Source of the DNA: Siphonobacter aquaeclarae
GTDB taxonomy: Bacteria > Bacteroidota > Bacteroidia > Cytophagales > Spirosomataceae
Length of the DNA: 64,000 nucleotides
Assembly: GCF_900103285.1 (NCBI RefSeq)
Contig: NZ_FNGS01000004.1
Location: 415,960 to 479,959 of the forward strand
Direction of reading: 5' to 3'
A model generated the notes under the pieces. That model was not told where the DNA came from. It ran no database searches and worked only from the letters and a program-made list of their open reading frames with translations. Made by a program: the position numbers and the translations under genes. Shown here piece after piece: positions 58,519-64,000 of this stretch. Every line of letters starts with the position of its first letter. Positions within the stretch are counted from its first letter, which is position 1.

Positions 58519-59568
58519 ATGAAACCGTTTTGTCTTTTTTTACTAGTCATACTTTCCCAGCAGTTGCTGGCCCAGGATATCGATGCGGAGAAACTCAAGG
58601 GCGTCTGGGTAGCGAAGCGCGTAGAGTACCGGAACGGGTATCAGATGATGAGCGACGAGGAAGTAGACCGGAGTAATATCGTCTTTGTCTTCGAAGACCG
58701 TCGCCTGCGCTTCTATACCGGAGGCAAAGGCACCACAGTGACCTACACCCTGAGCGGCAGTCGTATCCGTACCGCCCAGAATGCCACGTATCAGATCGAC
58801 AAGCTGACGGACTATGAGCTTCAGCTTTCCGAACAGACGTCTACTGTACTGCGGAACGATCAGCTTCGCTTCATCTGTGCCCGCCAGGACGCTTCGTCTT
58901 ACGAGGACTATATCCAGAAACGGTTTGTTCTTCCGGCTGCCAAGTACGATACGGATTCCTTTTTTGTGATGAATGAATTTGTGTATCCGAAGTTCAAAAC
59001 GCGCCTGATCGACAGTACTTTCTACGAAACCTACCAGAATTCCTACAATTACATCGAAGATGCTTTCCGGCAGCTTGCGCGGCCGCGCCGGGACCGGTTC
59101 CGGGTTAGTTTTATCGTGAGCAAGACCGGTCGCATCGAAAATATACAGGTAGTCGAGAGTTCAGATCCGAAAAACAACGACAACCTCGTCAAAGCCATCA
59201 AAGCATCTGAAGGCCAGTGGATTCCGGCGCGGGTACACAACAAGCCGGTCCGCACGCAGGTGAATTACGAGTTTCCATACGGTCTTCCGGAAAACCGGCA
59301 GCTTACCCTGGAAGCGGTGCAGGCACTGAAAGCCAAAGACCTGTTTGAGACCGGATTGCAGCAATTCAACCGGCAGCGGTTTGAAGAAGCCCTGGCTACC
59401 TTTAACCAGTGTATCCAATTGGACCCTGCCAACGTCTCCATCCGCCTCAACCGCGCTGCGACCTACTTCAAGCTCAACCGCATGGCCGAAGCCTGCGAAG
59501 ACTGGAAAATGCTTGAAAAGGCCGGGGAAAAAGAGGCGACGAAGATGATTAAGAAGTATTGTCAGTAA
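58519..59568 (+). CDS. Secreted protein with TonB C-terminal domain and TPR
   Basis: A 349-residue protein with a signal peptide (ends LLAQ at about 18), an N-terminal beta region (about 20-120) of unknown type, a TonB-C-like domain (about 175-260, FRVSFIVSKTGRIENIQVVE) and a C-terminal TPR pair (about 275-345). The TonB C-terminal fold without an N-terminal membrane anchor suggests a periplasmic binding role rather than energy coupling. The start at 58519 fits the signal peptide; the frame upstream is non-coding. Confidence 0.8.
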   Translation: MKPFCLFLLVILSQQLLAQDIDAEKLKGVWVAKRVEYRNGYQMMSDEEVDRSNIVFVFEDRRLRFYTGGKGTTVTYTLSGSRIRTAQNATYQIDKLTDYELQLSEQTSTVLRNDQLRFICARQDASSYEDYIQKRFVLPAAKYDTDSFFVMNEFVYPKFKTRLIDSTFYETYQNSYNYIEDAFRQLARPRRDRFRVSFIVSKTGRIENIQVVESSDPKNNDNLVKAIKASEGQWIPARVHNKPVRTQVNYEFPYGLPENRQLTLEAVQALKAKDLFETGLQQFNRQRFEEALATFNQCIQLDPANVSIRLNRAATYFKLNRMAEACEDWKMLEKAGEKEATKMIKKYCQ

Positions 59569-59577
59569 GGCAGTCGG

Positions 59578-59693
59578 GCTTTCGGCTTTAAGCTGTAGGT
59601 GATAAGCTTTAAGCAAAAAAGCGCTCCCTCATAACGGGAGCGCTTTTTTGCTTAAAGCCTACGGCTTATTGCTTATAGCCGACCATCTGTGCC
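59578..59693. repeat. Family C word-repeat hairpin enclosing a terminator
   Basis: Outer arms 59578-59614 and about 59651-59693 are inverted degenerate words (GGCTTTAAGCTGTAGG, and GCCTACGGCTTATTGC on the other side). Directly inside lies a perfect 23-bp terminator stem (59606-59658). The element fills the gap between the convergent TonB/TPR and DedA genes. Confidence 0.8.
59606..59658. terminator. Bidirectional terminator with a 23-bp perfect stem
   Basis: Stem 59606-59628 with 59636-59658, loop TCATAAC; A6 and T6 runs lie within the stem on either side of the GC core. Confidence 0.92.
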
Positions 59694-59698
59694 ACTCC

Positions 59699-60331
59699 CT
59701 ACTCCGCCTTCATTTCCTTCCTGGCATTGAGATAGGCACGGACGACGGTAAAGGTTGTCACAGCGAGGAAGAACAGGATGATATAGTGGACGTAGTTGAT
59801 GATACCGGGGAATCGTTCGCCGAAATAAAAGCCGCTGCCGCTGAGCAGGACTACCCACAGGGCTCCTCCGATGACATTATAGGTCATGAAATGCGGGAAG
59901 TCCAGCTTGATCATGCCTGAAAGGATCGGTGCAAACGTCCGGACAACGGGGAGAAACCGACTGATAATCAACACCCTCGATCCATACTTAAGGAAGTACT
60001 GGCGCGTGGTTTCGATATTCTTCTTTTTGAAAAAGAGGGAATCCGGCCTGTTTTCGAGCCTGCCGCCGAAAAACTTTCCAAACAGATAGCCTGTCAGCGA
60101 GCCCAATACCGCCGAACCGAAAATACAGAAGAGCATAAACGGCAGCGAAACGGTCAGAATACCCGTACCGCAAAAAACTCCGGCCAGAAACAGGAGGTAG
60201 TCTCCCGGGAGAAAAAAGGCAAAGAACAATCCGTTTTCAGCGAAAACGATCAGGCAGATGAGTATCAGGCCGCCGGTGCGTATAATTTCTTCGGAATCCG
60301 TCAGGAAGGTCAACCAATCAGGTAGTGCCAT
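59699..60331 (-). CDS. DedA-family membrane protein
   Basis: A 210-residue inner-membrane protein with a VTT/SNARE-associated domain. FAENGLFFAFFLPGDYLLFLAG near the N-terminus and SRFLPVVRTFAPILSG in the middle (conserved Arg and Pro) are DedA hallmarks. DedA proteins act as polyprenyl- or phospholipid flippases coupled to ion gradients. Monocistronic, convergent with the TonB/TPR gene. Confidence 0.93.
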   Translation of the reverse strand: MALPDWLTFLTDSEEIIRTGGLILICLIVFAENGLFFAFFLPGDYLLFLAGVFCGTGILTVSLPFMLFCIFGSAVLGSLTGYLFGKFFGGRLENRPDSLFFKKKNIETTRQYFLKYGSRVLIISRFLPVVRTFAPILSGMIKLDFPHFMTYNVIGGALWVVLLSGSGFYFGERFPGIINYVHYIILFFLAVTTFTVVRAYLNARKEMKAE

Positions 60332-60523
60332 GGCTTGGGAACATATTGTCCGACGAAGTTAGGCCAGATGTTTTGGAATGCAGGTACCCTTCCCGATTTT
60401 TAGGCGAAAAGACGTTTGGTTTTTATCCCGGCGGATTCGGATTTTTGCACCCGAATCACCGGATACTCCCGTCGCAGACCGTAAACCGGTTCATCAACAT
60501 TCTTTTTTCGATCCGAAATCTCT

Positions 60524-61036
60524 TTGGCAAAGCAAAAATTTTCCTCCGAATCGCTTACCACCATGACCGAGATGGTGTTCCCGAACGACACCAACAACCT
60601 CGGCAACCTCATGGGCGGTAACCTGTTACGCCTGATGGATATATGCGGCGCAATTGCCGCGCAGAAACACTCCAGCCGGGTGGTGGTGACCGCCTCCGTC
60701 GATAACGTGGCCTTCAAGGACCCTATTCCCATCGGCAGCGTCGTGACGCTCCGTGCCTTCGTTACGCGGGCGTTCAACTCCTCCATGGAAGTGTATATCG
60801 AAGTACACGCCGAAAACATCCCGGCGGGTGAGCGGGTAATGACCAACCGGGCGTTTTATACCTTCGTCGCCGTTGATCAGACCGGCCGCCCGATCGACGT
60901 ACCGGCTGCCGTCCCCCAAACTGAAGAAGAAAAGCAATTCTACGAAGCCGCCCTGCGCCGCCGCCAGCTGCGCCTCGTCCTCGCCGGCCGTATGCAGCCG
61001 TCGGAAGCGACGGAGCTGGCGAAGTTGTTTGAATAA
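60524..61036 (+). CDS. Hotdog-fold acyl-CoA thioesterase
   Basis: A 170-residue YciA/ACOT-like thioesterase. MTEMVFPNDTNNLGNLMGG (near 14-32) is the family signature, with the catalytic Asn/Asp in PNDTN and a HSSRVVVTASVDNVAF strand further on. It hydrolyses acyl-CoAs in the cytoplasm. The proposed start is TTG at 60524, because the residues between it and the first internal Met (60563) align with the family; this is not certain. Confidence 0.88.
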   Translation: MAKQKFSSESLTTMTEMVFPNDTNNLGNLMGGNLLRLMDICGAIAAQKHSSRVVVTASVDNVAFKDPIPIGSVVTLRAFVTRAFNSSMEVYIEVHAENIPAGERVMTNRAFYTFVAVDQTGRPIDVPAAVPQTEEEKQFYEAALRRRQLRLVLAGRMQPSEATELAKLFE

Positions 61037-61038
61037 AT

Positions 61039-61222
61039 CGGTTTTCTGTTTACGGTTTTCTGTTTTCAGTTGGGCAGGCGGATAGTCGCTCGATGATCTA
61101 TACAAGTGAGGAGGAATAGCGCAAAGAATGATCTTTCGCGCTATTCCTCCTCACTTTTTTCTGACAGCCTGATCGGCCGGTATTTCACAACTGAAAACAA
61201 AAAAACCGCAAACTGAAAACTG
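61039..61222. repeat. Family B word-repeat hairpin enclosing a terminator
   Basis: Left arm 61039-61071 (CGGTTTTCTGTTTACGG words) and inverted right arm 61188-61222 (AACTGAAAAC, CCGCAAACTG) enclose a 19-bp perfect terminator stem at 61104-61156. Same family as 26538-26715, where the arms flank no terminator. Located between convergent genes. Confidence 0.8.
61104..61160. terminator. Bidirectional terminator with a 19-bp perfect stem
   Basis: Stem 61104-61122 with 61138-61156 (AAGTGAGGAGGAATAGCGC and its inverse), then T. The loop can pair further (AAAG/CTTT). Confidence 0.92.
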
Positions 61223-61225
61223 CCC

Positions 61226-62119
61226 TCACTTCCTCCCCGCCGTCTCCACCCTAAAATGCTCCATGCCTTTGCGGTCCTGGAGGGTGACGAAGACGGTTTT
61301 GCCGTCCTTGCCGCCGAAGACGAGGTTGCTGACGTCCTTGCCTTTCAGCATGACTTCACGGAGGAGCTCGCCTTTGGGACTGAGTACGGCGACGGTACCT
61401 TTCCCGTAGCGGGCGCAATAGAGATTACCTTTTTTGTCGCACTTCATGCCGTCCATACCGAAGTCCGGAAACTCGGTGAAGAGGCGTTTGTTTTTCAGGT
61501 CGCCGCGTTTGTCGATGTCGTAAGCCCAGATTTTCCGCTGTACGCTTTCGTTGACGTAGAGGGTCTTTTCGTCGGGACTGAGTTCGATACCATTTGTAGT
61601 ACCTAGGTCCGTCAGGAGCAGGTTCGCTTTTCCATCGGGATCGATGCGCCATAACTGCCCGGTCTGGTTTTTCCAGTTGGGATCAGAGGCGTAAACAACG
61701 TCCTTTTTCGTGATGCAGATATCGTTGGGCTGGTTGAAGCGGTCGTCGTGCGCCAGTACGCCCACTTCCTGCGTATCCATATTGACTTTCAGGACGTTAT
61801 GCCCGATGAAATCCGCCAGAAGCATTTCGCCTTTCGAGTTGAACTGAATGGCATTGGCGATGCTTTTTCCGGGAAGGGTCAGAAATACCTCGCCCTGCCC
61901 GTCGGCGCTGATCCGGCCGATGGTTCCGTCCTCCTTGAAATTTACGACGTATAGTTGCCCGTTTTTGTCGAAACTGGGCCCTTCTATATTCTTGCTGAAG
62001 AGGTTCTGTGCGGTGAAATCACGGCTTTCGTATCGGGTTTTGTCAAACGACGGCGCCGATTGCCGGAAGCAACCTGCCAGAAGAAGCGCCAGAGCGGCAC
62101 TGTAGATTACTCGTTTCAT
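61226..62119 (-). CDS. SMP-30/gluconolactonase-like lipoprotein
   Basis: A 297-residue protein with a lipobox (LLLAGC, Cys17), a beta-propeller of the SMP-30/gluconolactonase/LRE type. Typical segments are GPSFDKNGQLYVVNF, QPNDICITKKDVVYASDP and TTNGIELSPDEKTLYVNE, which hold the metal-binding Glu/Asn/Asp places. Likely a surface- or periplasm-anchored lactonase. The start at 62119 was chosen for the lipoprotein signal. Confidence 0.88.
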   Translation of the reverse strand: MKRVIYSAALALLLAGCFRQSAPSFDKTRYESRDFTAQNLFSKNIEGPSFDKNGQLYVVNFKEDGTIGRISADGQGEVFLTLPGKSIANAIQFNSKGEMLLADFIGHNVLKVNMDTQEVGVLAHDDRFNQPNDICITKKDVVYASDPNWKNQTGQLWRIDPDGKANLLLTDLGTTNGIELSPDEKTLYVNESVQRKIWAYDIDKRGDLKNKRLFTEFPDFGMDGMKCDKKGNLYCARYGKGTVAVLSPKGELLREVMLKGKDVSNLVFGGKDGKTVFVTLQDRKGMEHFRVETAGRK

Positions 62120-62130
62120 TCGTTCCAAAG

Positions 62131-62162
62131 AAAAAGGAGGCCTCCACATGGGTGAAGGCCTC
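62131..62162 (-). terminator. Terminator of the lysine/alanine-rich protein gene
   Basis: GAGGCCT/AGGCCTC stem with a 12-base loop; T run on the minus strand at the left. It lies between this gene and the start codon of the SMP-30 gene downstream. Confidence 0.75.
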
Positions 62163-62183
62163 GGGTCGTATCATTCAGCCGGA

Positions 62184-62636
62184 TCAGGCAGTAGGCGCTT
62201 TTTCTTCCGGCTTTGCGGTTTCCGTTTTCGGAGCGGCCGGTTTCGGAGCCGGTTTGGCAGGAGCTTTCGCAGCAACGGGCTTTGCCGGAGCGGGTTTCGG
62301 TGCGGTGGCCGGTTTGGCCGGAGCAGCCGGTTTCGCCGTTACCGGAGGCGCGGGCTTTTCAGCGGGCTTCGGGGCCGGAGCAGCAGCAGGTTTCGCGGCA
62401 GACTTCGCAGAAGCGCCTTTCTTGGCGTCACGGGCGGCTTTTTTCTTCGCTTTTTCGGCTTCCTTCTCCTGCTTTTCTTTTTCCTTTTTCTGGAGTTTGG
62501 CAAACTTCTTCACCAGCTCTTCAGACGCTTTTTCTACTTGTTTGGCGAGTTTCTTTCCGTGTTTTTCATTCAGACCCGCCAGTTTGGCGGAGATGGCAGA
62601 GGCGAGGTCGGTCGTTAACTTCTTGTCTGGTTTCAT
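62184..62636 (-). CDS. Lysine/alanine/proline-rich histone H1-like protein
   Basis: A 150-residue protein. The N-terminal 70 residues form a charged helical, coiled-coil-like domain (AKQVEKASEELVKKFAKL). The C-terminal 80 residues are low-complexity repeats of Ala, Pro and Lys (KPAAPAKPA-type words), like the tails of eukaryotic H1 and bacterial Hc1/AlgP proteins. It probably binds nucleic acid; no evidence beyond composition. The proline-rich tail could also act as a spacer. Confidence 0.7.
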   Translation of the reverse strand: MKPDKKLTTDLASAISAKLAGLNEKHGKKLAKQVEKASEELVKKFAKLQKKEKEKQEKEAEKAKKKAARDAKKGASAKSAAKPAAAPAPKPAEKPAPPVTAKPAAPAKPATAPKPAPAKPVAAKAPAKPAPKPAAPKTETAKPEEKAPTA

Positions 62637-62662
62637 GGATTTGGTGTCGTATTGGAGATCGG

Positions 62663-63199
62663 TTAGCTAAGGAATTGTTTGCTGACAAAGTCCCAGCAAA
62701 TGATTCCGACGGTTACGGAAATATTCAGCGAATGCTTGGTGCCGAACTGGGGAATTTCCAGACAGGCGTCGGCAATTTCCATGATTTTATCATTGACTCC
62801 AAATACTTCGTTCCCAAAAACGAAAACATATTCGGTATCGGGTTCCGGCTTAAAATCGGGGAGTTGTACACTGCCCTCTGCCTGTTCCACTGCTACGACC
62901 CGCACGCCTTTCGCCTGTAATTCCCGGCAAAAAGAAACGCAATCGGGTATATGTTCCCAGTGAACAGACTCATCGGCGCCGAGCGCGGTCTTGGTAATGT
63001 CCCGGTGCGGCGGCCGGCCGGTAATACCGCCAAGGTAGACAGTCGAGGCCCGGAAGGCATCTGCCGTCCGGAAAACAGAGCCGACGTTATTCAGGCTGCG
63101 GACATCGTCGAGCAGCAGGGAAAAAGAAAACTTGTCTGTATTTTTGAAATCCGCCACAGAGAGGCGGTTGAGCTCATCGGTTGTACGTTTTCGTACCAT
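62663..63199 (-). CDS. TrmH/SpoU-family RNA methyltransferase
   Basis: A 178-residue SPOUT methyltransferase acting on ribose 2'-OH of tRNA or rRNA. Motif 1 LDDVRSLNNVGSVFRTADAF (about 30-49), motif 2 VFGNEVFGV (about 128-136) and motif 3 SLNISVTVGIICWDF (about 157-171) are all present. The start MVRKRTTDEL at 63199 fits short TrmH family members that lack an N-terminal extension; longer frames upstream are rejected. Confidence 0.93.
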   Translation of the reverse strand: MVRKRTTDELNRLSVADFKNTDKFSFSLLLDDVRSLNNVGSVFRTADAFRASTVYLGGITGRPPHRDITKTALGADESVHWEHIPDCVSFCRELQAKGVRVVAVEQAEGSVQLPDFKPEPDTEYVFVFGNEVFGVNDKIMEIADACLEIPQFGTKHSLNISVTVGIICWDFVSKQFLS

Positions 63200-63306
63200 T
63201 TCTTCAGGGTTTGACTCGCGCCGTCCGGTCATTCCATCGGGCAAAAAAGAAAAGATCCTTACAAAGTTCGTTACTTTGGCATGTTTAAACATCACTTTAC
63301 CCTCTT

Positions 63307-64000
63307 GTGACCCGCCACAACAGGGTCCTAAAAACAGCCTCTGACGTGTTGATTGAAACGCGCGCATACGCCCGGGCCGGTTTGCTCGGTAATCCTTCTG
63401 ACGGTTTCTTCGGAAAAACGCTTTCCATTTCGGTCCGGAACTTCGGTGCATCGGTGACGCTCTGGCAGTCGCCCGAGTTACACATCGAGCAGCAGGAAGC
63501 CGACGCGAATACTTTCCGCAGTATTTTTCACCTCGTCGATACCGTCGGTCAAATCGGCTACAACGGAGGTATTCCCCTCATCAAAGCAGCCATCCGGAAG
63601 TTTACGACCTACTGCCTGGAAGAAGGTATCCGGCTGCCCAACCGGAATTTCACCATCCGGTACAGCAGCTCCATACCGCGCCAGGTGGGCCTTTCGGGTT
63701 CAAGTGCCATCATCGTCGCGACGATGCGGGCCCTTATGCAATTTTATGATGTGGAGATTCCGCTGGAATACCTGCCGACACTCGTCATGAAATCCGAAAC
63801 CGAAGAGCTCGGCATAACGGCCGGGCTTCAGGACCGGGTCATTCAGTGTTACGAAGGCTGCGTATACATGGATTTTCAGCGGCAACTGATCGAATCCCGT
63901 GGTTTCGGCAACTACGAACGGGTAGATCCTCAGGCGCTGCCGAAACTGTACCTGGCGTACAATACCGATATGAGTAAGGTTTCGGGAAAGGTCCACAACG
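63307..64000 (+). CDS. GHMP kinase resembling glucuronokinase (3' truncated by window edge)
   Basis: Open to the window end. Near the N-terminus ARAGLLGNPSDGFFGKT is the GHMP family's substrate-binding head and matches the plant glucuronokinase/arabinokinase type; IPRQVGLSGSSAIIVA (about 119-134) is the phosphate-binding GLSSS-like loop. The enzyme would phosphorylate a sugar or uronic acid at C1. The start is uncertain: GTG at 63307 gives a 13-residue lead, GTG at 63346 is shorter. The remainder is outside the window. Confidence 0.82.
   Translation, partial: MTRHNRVLKTASDVLIETRAYARAGLLGNPSDGFFGKTLSISVRNFGASVTLWQSPELHIEQQEADANTFRSIFHLVDTVGQIGYNGGIPLIKAAIRKFTTYCLEEGIRLPNRNFTIRYSSSIPRQVGLSGSSAIIVATMRALMQFYDVEIPLEYLPTLVMKSETEELGITAGLQDRVIQCYEGCVYMDFQRQLIESRGFGNYERVDPQALPKLYLAYNTDMSKVSGKVHN

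Overview
The window looks like a chromosomal piece of a free-living Bacteroidota bacterium, most likely of the order Cytophagales (Spirosoma/Larkinella-like). The reasons are SusC/SusD outer-membrane pairs, a Nudix-type AraR regulator, DUF3823 and DUF5117-type proteins, a short ATP synthase epsilon subunit, several promoters of the Bacteroidota TAnnTTTG type, and fairly GC-rich coding DNA. Placement below phylum is inference from gene content.

Layout. 1-2.9 kb: end of a YfhO-family membrane protein and a polytopic membrane protein. 2.9-7.9 kb: an accessory island, visibly more AT-rich in part, with a two-gene lipoprotein/secreted-protein operon (HEFVH metallopeptidase-like motif), two copies and a remnant of a small paralogous ORF, a methyltransferase pair, a truncated TPR gene and a 37-bp palindrome. 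7.9-20.8 kb: AraC regulator and SDR, an OmpA-family protein, atpD-atpC, divergent folP, class IV aminotransferase, M15 peptidase, LysM/BON protein, metallophosphoesterase, AraC regulator and serine hydrolase. 20.9-35.0 kb: a complete arabinan/L-arabinose locus on the minus strand: SusC, SusD, DUF3823 lipoprotein, GH51 arabinofuranosidase, AraR, araB, araA, araD and a sodium/sugar symporter. 35-64 kb: mostly core genes (glmS, nudK-like, DeoR regulator, fbp, ridA, rny-zapA-coiled coil-pheT, dedA, acyl-CoA thioesterase, TrmH) with membrane, redox, methyltransferase and metalloprotease genes between them. The right edge enters a GHMP kinase resembling glucuronokinase.

How genes work together. The arabinose locus reads as one pathway: import of arabino-oligosaccharides through SusCD, release of arabinose by GH51, uptake by the SSS transporter, and conversion through AraA, AraB and AraD to xylulose 5-phosphate, under AraR. 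The minus-strand order pheT, coiled-coil protein, zapA, rny is a probable housekeeping cluster.

The most unusual structure is not a gene. Seven intergenic regions carry long inverted repeats built from degenerate short words, in three sequence families: A (TTTAGAGTTTGG-like), B (CAGTTTT/CGGTTTTC-like) and C (AAGCTNTAGGC-like). In every case a left arm and an inverted right arm face each other. At two sites they enclose a perfect terminator hairpin. One copy abuts the atpC start codon, and another fills the araR-araB gap with about ten exact heptamers. I do not recognise these as a named element class.
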